Positions 17,981 through 26,490 of a DNA stretch of 64,000 nucleotides are shown piece after piece. The position numbers were made by a program, and so were the translations under genes. The DNA lies in contig JADKIO010000006.1 of the NCBI GenBank assembly GCA_016721195.1, positions 248,001-312,000 of the forward strand, given 5' to 3'. The notes beneath the pieces are model-generated. The model worked only from the letters and a program-made list of their open reading frames with translations, was not told the DNA's origin and did not search any database. Position 1 is the first letter of the stretch, and the number at the start of each line of letters is the position of its first letter. This DNA comes from Candidatus Geothrix skivensis. GTDB taxonomy: Bacteria > Acidobacteriota > Holophagae > Holophagales > Holophagaceae.

Positions 17981-18008
17981 AATATATTGACATTCGAGTC
18001 AGGAACAA
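17981..18008 (-). promoter_or_regulatory. putative promoter of the large membrane protein gene
   Basis: On the minus strand TTGTTC (18008-18003), a 16-base spacer and TATATT (17986-17981) fit a sigma-70 promoter. An unusually AT-rich tract at 18012-18029 lies just upstream and could act as an UP element. The gene ATG is about 65 bases downstream. Confidence 0.5.
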
Positions 18009-18076
18009 TGCTGTTTTTTTAATATTTTCGCCCAGGAATCTTATGGTTATTCCGTGGAACCAAAGTTCCAAGCCGA

Positions 18077-19006
18077 CTAGCCCGCCCCCTCCATCAGGGC
18101 CTCTTCCTCGCGCTGGGCCCGGCGGGTGGACCAGAAGGCCCAGAGGGCCCCCAGGGCCCCGGTGGCGGACCCCACCAGGGCCAGCAGGAGCATGCTGCCT
18201 CCGGAGAAGAAGCCCAGGCGCGCCAGCTCCACCAGCATGGGCGACAGGTTGCCCACGCCCCGGGACACCGGCAGCCACAACCCGAAGAGGCCCAGCAGGG
18301 CCAGGAGGCTGCCCGTCAGGCCGAGGAAGGCCCCCTCCAGCAGGAGCGGGGTGCGGATGAAGCTTTCCGAAGCCCCCACCAGGCGCATGATCGTGATCTC
18401 CTCCTCCCGGGCGAGGATGCTCATGCGGATGACGTTGCCCGTGGCAAAGCCCGCGGCCAGCAGCAGCACCACCCCCAGGGTGGCCAGGGCCGAGCGCAGC
18501 ATCCGCGCCACGTGCTGCAGGTTCTCCAGGCGCTCCTGATCCACCAGCACGTCGCCCACGCCGGGCAGGCCCCGCAGGCTGGTGCCCACTTCCACCGCCC
18601 GGCCACCGGAGGCCAGGTCCTTGCGCAGGGTCAGCTCCAGGCTTTCCGGCAGGGCGTCCTGGCCCGCGCTTTCCAGCAGCAGCCCGGCCTCGCGGGTGGC
18701 GGACAGGAACCGCTTGCGGTTCTCGTCGGCGGACAGCCGGCGCACCTCCCGGAACCGGGGGTCCCGCTGCAGCCGCAGGGCCGTCTCCTCCAGGCTGCGG
18801 CCCTCCGCCGCATAGACCACCACCTTGGCCATGCCTTCCAGCCGTCCGACGAAGCGGTCCAGGCTTTCCACCAGGAGCAGGCCGCCACCGGCCAGCAGGA
18901 GGCCAGAGGCGAGGGTCAGCACCGCGAGGACGTACTGGCCCCGGTGCCGGAAGAGGTCGCGCAGCACGTCCTGGAGCAGCAGGCCCAGCAGGCGCAGGCT
19001 GGTCAC
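18077..19006 (-). CDS. ftsX: FtsX-like cell division permease
   Basis: A 309-residue inner-membrane protein with one N-terminal transmembrane helix (YVLAVLTLASGLLLAGGGLLL), an extracytoplasmic loop of about 130 residues and three C-terminal helices, the FtsX topology. The juxtamembrane segment REEEITIMRLVGASESFIRTPLLLEG is the family hallmark. FtsX normally pairs with the ATPase FtsE to activate peptidoglycan hydrolases at the septum, but no ftsE is adjacent. The start is GTG at 19006, overlapping the stop of the upstream lipoprotein gene by four bases (GTGA), so translation is probably coupled. Confidence 0.88.
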   Translation of the reverse strand: MTSLRLLGLLLQDVLRDLFRHRGQYVLAVLTLASGLLLAGGGLLLVESLDRFVGRLEGMAKVVVYAAEGRSLEETALRLQRDPRFREVRRLSADENRKRFLSATREAGLLLESAGQDALPESLELTLRKDLASGGRAVEVGTSLRGLPGVGDVLVDQERLENLQHVARMLRSALATLGVVLLLAAGFATGNVIRMSILAREEEITIMRLVGASESFIRTPLLLEGAFLGLTGSLLALLGLFGLWLPVSRGVGNLSPMLVELARLGFFSGGSMLLLALVGSATGALGALWAFWSTRRAQREEEALMEGAG

Positions 19007-20088
19007 GAAGCGTTCCCGTCCACCGCCAGACCCTTGAACAGGGCCGTCGCGGGCGAGGCGCTGATGGCCTTGGCGGCGGTGCCGCTGAGGGGGGATTTCC
19101 AGATCCAGATCGCGCCGTAGGCCGTGGTGCCGTTCCCCTTCAGGCCCACCAGCCAGTCCTTGGTGCCTGCATGGGCGATGACCCGCAGGTTGTTCTGGTC
19201 CGTGGGGCTGCCCAGGGTGGTGGTCGGCGCCTGGTTGTAGGCCTGGCCGAACACCCCGGTGGTGAAGACCTGGATGGGGGCCGTGGATGCAACCGCATCC
19301 ACGTTGTGCCGGGCCACGAAGAGATTGCCGTTGCCCGTGTCGAGGGCCAGGGAGCCGTACTTCCCGAGGAGGGTGAGGTTGCCGATGAGGGTGCTGGCAT
19401 CGGTGAAGGCCGCGGCCGTCCCCTTGCGGAGGCGGGGCCCGGAGTAGGTCACCACCGTGCCCACGGTGTTGCCGTCCTGCAGGTACGCATAGACCGACCC
19501 TGAGGCGGCGGCGACCCCGGTCCCGCCGGTGTCCCCGCTCATCTGGAGCGCCTGGAGGGTGACGCTGGCGCTCTGGACCTGGCTGCTGGCGCCGTTCACC
19601 ACCCAGATCTGGGTGCCACTGCTGCCATTCTCGGTGATGAAGAGCCGGTCGTTCTGGGCATCCAGGGCGGCCTGTCCAAAGGTGGAACTGGTGAGCCGGC
19701 CCGTGTTGGAGAGGCTGAAGGAGACCACGTCCAGGCTGGCCACCGTCCCGCTCTGGGAGCGGATGTTGCTCACGCGCACGATGTCCCCGGTTTCCGACAC
19801 CAGGTAGAGGAAGCCCTTCTGGGCGTCCAGACAGAGCCCGCCCCAAGCGAGGCTGGCGATCTTGCTGCCGAAGACGCTGGAGGAGATCTGCTTGGTCGGC
19901 GCGACCGTGGCGGCGGTGCCCGAATAGAGGGTGCTCAGATCGGACCAGACGAAGACCGTGGAACTGCTGCCGTCATAGGCATAGAGCGCCGCGCCACTGG
20001 TGCCGCCGGTGGCGCCGTCCGGCTCCTTGCATCCCGAAAGCAGCAGCAACAGGGAGGCCCCAAGGCCAAGGAGGAACCGCATCGGCAT
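19003..20088 (-). CDS. lipoprotein with repeated beta-type segments, unknown function
   Basis: A 361-residue secreted protein with a lipoprotein signal (LLLLLSGCKEP; Cys at the end of the lipobox). The rest is Ser/Thr/Gly-rich with recurring short strands such as LALDTGNGNLFVARHNVD and AALDAQNDRLFITENGSS, suggesting a beta-propeller-like fold. No enzyme motif is seen. It lies between the DUF4388 gene (10-base gap) and ftsX (4-base overlap), so it may serve in the same envelope process. The start could also be the second ATG, two codons later; the SD is weak for both. Confidence 0.78.
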   Translation of the reverse strand: MPMRFLLGLGASLLLLLSGCKEPDGATGGTSGAALYAYDGSSSTVFVWSDLSTLYSGTAATVAPTKQISSSVFGSKIASLAWGGLCLDAQKGFLYLVSETGDIVRVSNIRSQSGTVASLDVVSFSLSNTGRLTSSTFGQAALDAQNDRLFITENGSSGTQIWVVNGASSQVQSASVTLQALQMSGDTGGTGVAAASGSVYAYLQDGNTVGTVVTYSGPRLRKGTAAAFTDASTLIGNLTLLGKYGSLALDTGNGNLFVARHNVDAVASTAPIQVFTTGVFGQAYNQAPTTTLGSPTDQNNLRVIAHAGTKDWLVGLKGNGTTAYGAIWIWKSPLSGTAAKAISASPATALFKGLAVDGNAS

Positions 20089-20098
20089 GTCGCTTGAC

Positions 20099-21178
20099 CT
20101 ATTTGCTGGAGAAGAGGGCCTTCAGGTGGGTGTTCAGGGTGCGCACCATGTCGGCATCGCAACCGGAGTCTACGGCAGTGCGGCTGATGGCCAGGGCGAG
20201 CCCCTTCACCGCCTCGGGGCCCTCGCCCGAGATGAGCTGCTGGGTGGCCTTGGCATGGAGCCGGTCCACGGATTCATGCTGGGCCTGGGGCAGCACCATC
20301 TTGGCCGCCTGGGCGATGCGCTGGGTGAAGTTCATCAGCTTGACCATGCGCTGGGGATCGTCCACCGCCACGGGCTTGGTCAGAGGCGCGGGGGGAGGCG
20401 CGCCGGCCACGCCGCCACCGACGGTTTCGGGCAGGGACTCTTCGCTCTCCGGGAAGCCCCGGTTGTGGGCCACGGGGGGAGGCGCCTGGAGGCGTACGAT
20501 GGCGGTTTCCTCTTCCCGGGATTCCGGCACCACGGGGCTTGAAGCCGCCGTGGGGGCCATTCCCAGCAGGCTGGAAACGGGAACGAGATCCTTGACGGGC
20601 TCCGGGACTTCCACCTTGGGCGGCTTGCCGGAGCGGAGGCCCTTCAGGGACAGGTGCCCGGCCATCACCAGGCCATAGAGGTCCTTGGCCACCGCCAGGG
20701 GGGGCTTCTGGGTCAGCTCCGCCAGCTCCGCCACGGTGTAGTACCCCGTGGCCAGCGCCAGGATCTTGGCTTCCCGGGGATTCACTCCCTGGGCCGTCTC
20801 GCCTGGCAGCAGGGTGGAGACCGGGTAGAGCTCCAGGGAGGGCACCTTCTGGCTGATGACGCGCCATTCGTCCATCCGGCGGCCCAGCTCCATCAGGATG
20901 GAGGCGTTGGGCTTGGTGATGGTGGCCGGAACCTCGGGCAGGACTTCCTCGAAGCGGTAGGTGCCCTCCAGCCAGAGGGCCACTTCCATCAGGGCTTCCA
21001 GGCCTTCGCCACCATGGGTGACCGCATGGATGATCCGTCCCTCCCTCAGGTAGATTCGGGCCTTGGCCGCCTCCTGCTGCACGTGGAAGCAACCCGACTT
21101 CCCGCCCTGGCTCACGAGCTGGATGATGTCGGGGAGCGGCGCCTCGCGCATGGAGCCTTGAATCACACCCTGAGACAT
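20099..21178 (-). CDS. DUF4388 (PatA N-terminal-like) domain protein
   Basis: A 359-residue cytoplasmic protein. Residues 1-100 match the DUF4388 pattern (GSMREAPLPDIIQLVSQGGKSG, ARIYLREGRIIHA, ALMEVALWLEGTYRFEE), a domain linked to gliding, development and signalling regulators in Myxococcota, Cyanobacteria and Acidobacteriota. The middle part resembles a winged-helix region (AKILALATGYYTVAELAEL). A proline-rich linker leads to a helical C-terminus. I start at ATG 21178, preceded by GGAGAGG; the longer frame to 21265 lacks family similarity. It appears to head an operon with the lipoprotein and ftsX. Confidence 0.8.
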   Translation of the reverse strand: MSQGVIQGSMREAPLPDIIQLVSQGGKSGCFHVQQEAAKARIYLREGRIIHAVTHGGEGLEALMEVALWLEGTYRFEEVLPEVPATITKPNASILMELGRRMDEWRVISQKVPSLELYPVSTLLPGETAQGVNPREAKILALATGYYTVAELAELTQKPPLAVAKDLYGLVMAGHLSLKGLRSGKPPKVEVPEPVKDLVPVSSLLGMAPTAASSPVVPESREEETAIVRLQAPPPVAHNRGFPESEESLPETVGGGVAGAPPPAPLTKPVAVDDPQRMVKLMNFTQRIAQAAKMVLPQAQHESVDRLHAKATQQLISGEGPEAVKGLALAISRTAVDSGCDADMVRTLNTHLKALFSSK

Positions 21179-21305
21179 GGGCTGTTCCTCTCCGGAAGAT
21201 GAATCGGATGCCCAACCATACCATAGGACTGCGCAGATATCGCCGAGTGCACCCCGGCACTGCACCCTTCCCCCGGAGGGTCACCTGAGCGATGCTGGGA
21301 GTCCA

Positions 21306-22427
21306 ATGAAGACTCGCCCTGACTCCCCCTTTGCTCCCATCGAGGAAGCCATCGAAGCCATCCGCCGGGGCCAGATGGTCGTGGTGGTGGACGACGAGGA
21401 TCGCGAGAACGAGGGCGACCTCACCCTGGCGGCGGAGCATGTGAGCCCCGAGGCCATCGCCTTCATGGCCACCTACGGCCGCGGCCTGATCTGCGCCGCC
21501 CTGGAGGGTCCCGTGCTGGACCGCCTGCAGATCCCCCTCATGGTCCGGGACAACACCAGCCCCTTCGAAACGGCCTTCTGCGTCTCCGTGGAAGCCCGGG
21601 AGGGCACCACCACGGGCATCAGCGCCCAGGATCGCTCCCGAACCATCCAGGCCCTCATCGCCCCGGAAGCCAAGCCCCAGCACTTCGTGAAGCCGGGCCA
21701 CGTCTTCCCCCTCCGGGCCCGTCCCGGCGGCGTGCTCACGCGCACGGGCCAGACCGAGGCCAGCGTGGACCTGGCCCGCCTGGCGGGCCTCCATCCCAGC
21801 GGCGTCATCTGCGAAATCATGAAGGACGACGGCACCATGGCCCGGGTGCCGGATCTGGTGCCCTTCTGCCGCCAGCACGGCCTGCTGCTGGTGACCGTGG
21901 CGGATCTGGTGGCCTACCGGCTGCGGCAGGAACCCCTGGTGAAGCCCCTCGAGGTGCGGGCCATGGCCAGTACCTGGGGTGAGCTCAAGGTCCACCGCTT
22001 CCAGAGTCTCCTGGACGGTGGCAGCCACCTGGCCTTCGTGCTGGGGGACCTGGCCGCCGGCGGTGAGCCGCCCCTGGTCCGGGTCCACGTGGAGACCCTG
22101 CCCGATGACCTGCATGGCTTCGAGACGGGCCTCTTCCAGAAGGCCATGGGCTTCCTCGCCAGGGAGGGTCGGGGCGTGCTGGTGTACCTGCGGCGCCACG
22201 CCCACACCCCCGGGGTGGCGGAGGAGGGCCATGCCCAGCCCCAGACCATGAGCGACCGCGACTTCGGCGTGGGCGCCCAGATCCTCCAGCAGCTGGGGGT
22301 CGGGAAAATGCGCCTGCTCAGCCGCCATGAAACCAAGTACATTGGCCTCCGTGGCTTCGGCCTCGACCTCTGCGCCCATGTGCCCCTGGAACCTGTCGCG
22401 GCCCCCCTTCCCCCGGATCCGCATTGA
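21306..22427 (+). CDS. ribB: 3,4-dihydroxy-2-butanone 4-phosphate synthase with degenerate GTP cyclohydrolase II domain (RibBX type)
   Basis: The N-terminal 205 residues are a complete RibB domain for riboflavin synthesis: acidic loop DDEDRENEGDL (29-39), the RTGQTEASVDLARLAG stretch and RVPDLVPF. The remaining ~165 residues align with RibA but lack its key parts. The zinc-binding Cys-rich SECLTGD/RCDC region is replaced by HGFETGLFQKAMGFL with no cysteines. RYIGLRGFG-like endings survive as KYIGLRGFGLDL. GTP cyclohydrolase II activity is therefore unlikely and should be encoded elsewhere. The ATG at 21306 follows GGGAG; no FMN riboswitch pattern was recognised in the 127-bp leader. Confidence 0.9.
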   Translation: MKTRPDSPFAPIEEAIEAIRRGQMVVVVDDEDRENEGDLTLAAEHVSPEAIAFMATYGRGLICAALEGPVLDRLQIPLMVRDNTSPFETAFCVSVEAREGTTTGISAQDRSRTIQALIAPEAKPQHFVKPGHVFPLRARPGGVLTRTGQTEASVDLARLAGLHPSGVICEIMKDDGTMARVPDLVPFCRQHGLLLVTVADLVAYRLRQEPLVKPLEVRAMASTWGELKVHRFQSLLDGGSHLAFVLGDLAAGGEPPLVRVHVETLPDDLHGFETGLFQKAMGFLAREGRGVLVYLRRHAHTPGVAEEGHAQPQTMSDRDFGVGAQILQQLGVGKMRLLSRHETKYIGLRGFGLDLCAHVPLEPVAAPLPPDPH

Positions 22428-22918
22428 TCGATGCCGTCTTTCTGACCCAGTCGCCACTGTTCAGGAACCTGGACGAGATGGAGCGTGCCCAGATCCTCAT
22501 CATCGGGGACGTGCGCTCCTATCCGGCCGGGGAGATCCTGTTCCGGGAAGGCGACCCGGGCGATGGGCTCTACCTCGTGGTGAAGGGCTCCGTCCGCATC
22601 TCCAAGTCCAGCCCCACCGGCGAGGAGGCCCTGGCGGTGCTGGAGACCCCGGCCTTCTTCGGCGAGATGGCCCTCATCGACAACTCCAACCGGGCCGCGG
22701 ATGCCATCGTCAACGAGGACTCGGTGCTGTTCTTCATCCCCCTTCCCGGCCTCCGCTCGCTCATCGAGGCCCAGCACGGGATCGCCCTCAAGATCCTCTA
22801 CGCCCTTTGCGAAGTCCTCGCCCAGCGCCTGAGGGAAACGAACGAGCGCTACATGAGCATCTTCACCATCGCCCAATGGGGGGGCGCCAGTCCTGACGGC
22901 CCCCTGCCCTTACCCTAG
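22424..22918 (+). CDS. cyclic nucleotide-binding domain protein
   Basis: A 164-residue protein made almost entirely of one cNMP-binding (CAP-like) beta-barrel: FREGDPGDGLYLVVKGSVRI, then FFGEMALIDNSNRAADAIV, the phosphate-binding cassette position. A helical tail follows. There is no DNA-binding helix-turn-helix, so it is not a complete CRP regulator; it may be a sensor or adaptor. The start is TTG at 22424, overlapping the ribB stop (TTGA); the barrel begins soon after, which rules out later ATGs. It is co-oriented with thioredoxin 18 bases downstream. Confidence 0.85.
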   Translation: MIDAVFLTQSPLFRNLDEMERAQILIIGDVRSYPAGEILFREGDPGDGLYLVVKGSVRISKSSPTGEEALAVLETPAFFGEMALIDNSNRAADAIVNEDSVLFFIPLPGLRSLIEAQHGIALKILYALCEVLAQRLRETNERYMSIFTIAQWGGASPDGPLPLP

Positions 22919-22936
22919 TCCTTGAAAGGAGTTCCC

Positions 22937-23257
22937 ATGTCCGACCTCGTTGCCCACATCACCGATGCCGAATTCTCCCAGGCCATCGCGCAGGGCGTCA
23001 CCCTCGTGGATTTCTGGGCCCCCTGGTGCGGCCCCTGCAAGATGATCGCCCCCGTCCTCGATGAGCTGGCCTCCGAGATGCAGGGCAAGGCCAAGTTCGT
23101 GAAGATGAACGTGGACGAGAACCCCCAGGTGGCCGGCCAGTTCGGCATCATGAGCATCCCCACCCTCATCGTCTTCAAGGATGGGAAGCCCGTGAACAAG
23201 CTCGTGGGCGGCCAGCCCAAGCCCCAGCTGAAGGCGTTTGTGGAAGGCGCATTCTAG
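22937..23257 (+). CDS. trxA: thioredoxin
   Basis: A 106-residue classical thioredoxin that reduces protein disulfides in the cytoplasm. The active site is FWAPWCGPCKM (WCGPC at 30-34) and the cis-proline loop is MSIPTLIVF. AAAGGAG sits at good distance before the ATG at 22937, so the five-codon longer frame is not used. A strong intrinsic terminator follows. Confidence 0.96.
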   Translation: MSDLVAHITDAEFSQAIAQGVTLVDFWAPWCGPCKMIAPVLDELASEMQGKAKFVKMNVDENPQVAGQFGIMSIPTLIVFKDGKPVNKLVGGQPKPQLKAFVEGAF

Positions 23258-23279
23258 GTTCACGCGACTCTTGAGAGGC

Positions 23280-23308
23280 AAAGCGCCGGACTTGGTCCGG
23301 CGCTTTTT
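23280..23308. terminator. intrinsic terminator after thioredoxin, also usable from the opposite strand
   Basis: An 11-bp GC-rich stem (23280-23290 with 23296-23306) with a five-base loop is followed by T residues on the plus strand and by A residues reading the other way. Its right edge overlaps the stop codon of the convergent minus-strand gene. Confidence 0.9.
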
Positions 23309-24197
23309 ATGGCCTCCGCGCCGACTTCCAGGGAATGCCCATGCGCCGCATGTCCTCAGCGACATCGACCATGCAAGAAGGACAAATGCTGTGGCTGAAT
23401 TTGGCCTCGGACCGCTCATGGAGATAGGCCTCCACCTGCTGCCAGAAGCCCGCGTCATCCCGCACCCGCTTGCAGTGGGCGCAAATCGGAATGAGGCCTC
23501 GCAGCGTGCGGACGTTTGCCAAGGATTCCCTCAGGTCCCGAACGAGGCGACTCCGCTGCCGGAGGATGACTTTGTCCTTTTCCCGCAGCAACGTCAGTGC
23601 GCTGATCAGTCGGTTGAGGTACACCCAGATCAGCGTGCTGAGCAGCAGGCTTGAGAGTACGAGGAAGAGGTTTCCCACGACGACCCTGGGGTCAACCCAC
23701 CGGGCCAGGGAGAAGAGGGCCAGGCCCAGGCACAGGCACTGGGAGAGGGCGAATCGCCAGGTCGAGCGCAGGACCACGGCAGCCACCACCTGGACCAGAA
23801 CGAAGTTGGCCAATTGCACCTCGCCGGGAAGCCAGGCCATCAGGAACACGTTGTTGCCCAGTGCAAAGGCCAGGAGCATCAGCCCGAAGTTCTCCAGGCC
23901 ACCCATTCTCGGCGCCAGCCTGTGGATCAGCAGCCCTGCCCCGTAGAACAGCCCCATGGCCACCAGCGATTCCAGGACCAGGACCCGCTTCAGCAGCTCC
24001 GGGCGCGAAAGAAACCAGCGGTAGAGGGTCAACAGGACGAAATAGTGTCCAATCCAGAGACAGAAGTTCCGATAGGCCCGGACGGACTGGGCTTCCACGG
24101 TCTCGGAGGTCGGCACCCTCCTGGCCGATGCCTCCTCCTCCGCAGGGACACTCCCCGCAGAAGCCCCTGCATGGGCAGATTCAGGCCGAGGCTTCAA
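23307..24197 (-). CDS. multi-pass membrane protein with C-terminal Cys-rich signalling motif
   Basis: A 296-residue protein with about six hydrophobic helices (residues 55-220), a short coiled-coil-like linker (LREKDKVILRQRSRLVRDLRES) and a C-terminal module IPICAHCKRVRDDAGFW...FSHSICPSC. That Cys pattern recurs at the ends of many bacterial sensor kinases and cyclases and may bind metal or sense redox state. No kinase or cyclase domain follows here, so this looks like a stand-alone sensor or a partner of the neighbouring receiver protein. The start is TTG at 24197 with GGGAGG upstream; no in-frame ATG exists before the helices. Confidence 0.78.
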   Translation of the reverse strand: MKPRPESAHAGASAGSVPAEEEASARRVPTSETVEAQSVRAYRNFCLWIGHYFVLLTLYRWFLSRPELLKRVLVLESLVAMGLFYGAGLLIHRLAPRMGGLENFGLMLLAFALGNNVFLMAWLPGEVQLANFVLVQVVAAVVLRSTWRFALSQCLCLGLALFSLARWVDPRVVVGNLFLVLSSLLLSTLIWVYLNRLISALTLLREKDKVILRQRSRLVRDLRESLANVRTLRGLIPICAHCKRVRDDAGFWQQVEAYLHERSEAKFSHSICPSCMVDVAEDMRRMGIPWKSARRP

Positions 24198-24261
24198 TAG
24201 ACCTCCCTTTCAACACCTATCGGAGGGGCTGGCGATAGGCTTGAATCCGCCGGTCAACCGG

Positions 24262-25173
24262 CTACTTCCGCCGCAGCACCAACCGAATCTGATTCCCCTG
24301 GTCGTTGAAGTGCACCTCGTCCATGACCAGCATGATGAGTGGGAGGCCCCGGCCGCAGTGGGGCGCCATTTCCGAGTCCCCGGACATTGGGCCCATCCGG
24401 CTGGCATCGAAGCCCCTGCCTTCATCGCTGATCTCCAGCTCGAAGCGCTCCGTATCCATGGCCAGCCGCACCTCGATGAGGCGGCCCGCGTAGGCCGGGT
24501 CGGCCATGCGCACCTCGCGCAGCTTGGTGTACGGATCCTCCAGGGCGAAGAGATCCCCCTTGAGAGCGGATTCCAGTTCGAGGTTGCCATGCTCCAAGGA
24601 GTTCACCAGGGCCTCGTGGAAGGCCATGGCGATGACATCCAGGTTGCTCGGGGAGGCGAAGCCCATGGGCACCAGCCGGTCCGTCAGGTGCCGCACCAGG
24701 GTGGGCACGTCCAGCTCATCGGATCGGAACAGGAAGTGGCGGCGCTCGTTCACCAGCCCCCGCAGGCCATCGTCCGCCAGCCGGATCTCCCGGTGCAGAT
24801 CCACCAGATGGAACACGCTCTGCACCAGGTCCCGGATGGCGACGGGCTTCATGAACAGGTTCGAGGCACCCATGCGCATGGCCCGGATGGCGTAGTCCAC
24901 CGAGGCCTGACCCGTCATCAGCACCACGGGCAGCCGGGGCTGCAGGGTCTTCACCTTCTGGATGACGTCGAAGCCGTCGAGCCCGTCCATGTTGATATCG
25001 GTGATCACCAGGTCGAACTCCGGGGCCGAGGGGTTCTGGATCAGCTCCAGGGCCTGGGCGGCGTCAGGGTAGGCATGCACCTCCATCCCGTAGTGGGCCA
25101 GGGCCGAATGCACCATGTCCAGGACCCCGGGATCATCATCGATCAGCAGGATGTGCGCGGCCCGTCGGTTCAT
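24262..25173 (-). CDS. response regulator with serine-kinase-like ATPase (RsbW/HATPase) output domain
   Basis: Residues 1-125 form a CheY-like receiver with the acidic pair IDDD, phospho-acceptor Asp59 (VITDINMDG) and Lys109 (FMKPV). Residues about 165-303 form a HATPase_c_2 domain: AFHEALVNSLEHGN as the N box, ISDEGRGFD as G1 and GRGLPLIMLVMDEV as the lid. Such proteins act as anti-sigma or switch kinases controlled by phosphorylation. No anti-sigma-antagonist or sigma factor is adjacent. It starts 21 bases after waaA and precedes the Cys-motif membrane protein, so the three may be co-transcribed. Confidence 0.88.
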   Translation of the reverse strand: MNRRAAHILLIDDDPGVLDMVHSALAHYGMEVHAYPDAAQALELIQNPSAPEFDLVITDINMDGLDGFDVIQKVKTLQPRLPVVLMTGQASVDYAIRAMRMGASNLFMKPVAIRDLVQSVFHLVDLHREIRLADDGLRGLVNERRHFLFRSDELDVPTLVRHLTDRLVPMGFASPSNLDVIAMAFHEALVNSLEHGNLELESALKGDLFALEDPYTKLREVRMADPAYAGRLIEVRLAMDTERFELEISDEGRGFDASRMGPMSGDSEMAPHCGRGLPLIMLVMDEVHFNDQGNQIRLVLRRK

Positions 25174-25194
25174 GGAGCCTCCGTGGGGTCGATT

Positions 25195-26445
25195 CTATCC
25201 AATTGGCGGGAGAAGGGGTGAGACCAGGGCCCAGGTCCGGTCCAGGGCCCCTGCCATGGATTCCGGAAGCGGTGCGGGGCCGGCGGTACGCAGCGGAGCC
25301 TTCTCCAGGCCCGTCAGCACCCAGGCAATGAGGTCGCCCGCTGCCACCACCTCCAGGCGGCCCGCCGCCCGGAGGGGCTCCACCAGATCCTCGAAGTTGG
25401 CATGGCCCGGGCCCAGGGCCGTGGGCAGGCCCGCTCGCACCGGCTCCAGGGGATTGTGCCCGCCCTTGGAAGTCCAGCCCCCGGCCACCAGGGCCAGGGT
25501 GCCCTCCGCGTAGGCCGCGGGCAGTTCCCCCAGGGTATCCAGCAGGAGCACGTCGGTGACCCGCCAGGCGACTTCCTCCGGCCAGGAATCGCTGGCCCGG
25601 CGGAACGCCAGCCCGCCCTCCGTGAAGTCCCGGGCCACCCGGTCGAAGCGCCGGGGCTGCCGGGGTGCGAGAATGAGGCGCAGGGCGGGCACCCGTGCCT
25701 TCACGGCCTGCCAGGCCTGCACCAGCAGGGCCTCCTCGCCGTCCACGGTGTTCCCCACCACCAGCACCGGATCGCCGGCCCAGCCACTCCGCAGGGCGGC
25801 CCAGCCCCCATGCAGCGGACGCGGCGGCGGGAGGTCCGCCTTGAGGTTCCCGCCGAGAGCCACGGTGGTTGCCCCCAGCCGGCGGAAGGCCCCGGCGCTC
25901 TGCTCGTCCCGGGCCGCCACCAGGCTGAGCCGGGAGGCCGATCGCCGCAGCCAGGGTCCCCCGCGTCCCAGCGATTTCTCCGTCAGACGCCCGTTCACCA
26001 CCATCCGTGGGATGCCCCGGGAGGCGAGGGCTTCGAGCAACCCCGGCCACAGCTCCGTCTCCAAAGCGAGGAAGGCACCGGGCGGGCGGCGGAAGAAGGG
26101 CGCCAGGCCGGTGGCATCGTCCAGGGGGAAGGCGCCGCCGCTGATCCGCCCCGTGCCGCCATCCCAGTCCGGCAGGCGGCGGTTCAGCAGATCCAGACCC
26201 GCTGGGGTTCCGGTGGTCAGGTGAACCCGGTGACCGGCCTCCCGTAGCCGCCCCAGGAGGCCATCGGCCAGCAGCAGCTCCCCCACGCTCACCGCGTGCA
26301 GCCAGATCCAGCGGCCCGCGGGCAGCTCAGGCGCCTCCGCCTCCAGTCGCAGCCGCCAGCCCTCTGGCAGGGCCCGGACACAGGCCCGGGCCGCGGCCCC
26401 GGCCAGGGCAACGGTCACGCGGTAGCTGAGATCAAGGGCGTCCAC
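25195..26445 (-). CDS. waaA: 3-deoxy-D-manno-octulosonic acid transferase
   Basis: Adds Kdo to lipid IVA at the inner membrane during LPS synthesis. The 416-residue protein has the family motifs WLHAVSVGELLLADGLL with catalytic Glu56, ALETELWPGLLEAL and MVVNGRLTEKSL in the first domain, and GGWTSKGGHNPLEPV in the C-terminal nucleotide-sugar-binding domain. The N-terminal anchor is short. The start is GTG at 26445. It shows that the organism makes a Kdo-containing outer membrane. The divergent COG0523 gene is separated by a repeat element. Confidence 0.93.
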   Translation of the reverse strand: MDALDLSYRVTVALAGAAARACVRALPEGWRLRLEAEAPELPAGRWIWLHAVSVGELLLADGLLGRLREAGHRVHLTTGTPAGLDLLNRRLPDWDGGTGRISGGAFPLDDATGLAPFFRRPPGAFLALETELWPGLLEALASRGIPRMVVNGRLTEKSLGRGGPWLRRSASRLSLVAARDEQSAGAFRRLGATTVALGGNLKADLPPPRPLHGGWAALRSGWAGDPVLVVGNTVDGEEALLVQAWQAVKARVPALRLILAPRQPRRFDRVARDFTEGGLAFRRASDSWPEEVAWRVTDVLLLDTLGELPAAYAEGTLALVAGGWTSKGGHNPLEPVRAGLPTALGPGHANFEDLVEPLRAAGRLEVVAAGDLIAWVLTGLEKAPLRTAGPAPLPESMAGALDRTWALVSPLLPPIG

Positions 26446-26490
26446 CCATCAACGCTCTCATAAACCAGCGCAATCAACAGATCAAAAACT

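Noticed and set aside
21179..21305. FMN riboswitch upstream of ribB
   Set aside because: The conserved RFN segments could not be found in this 127-bp leader.
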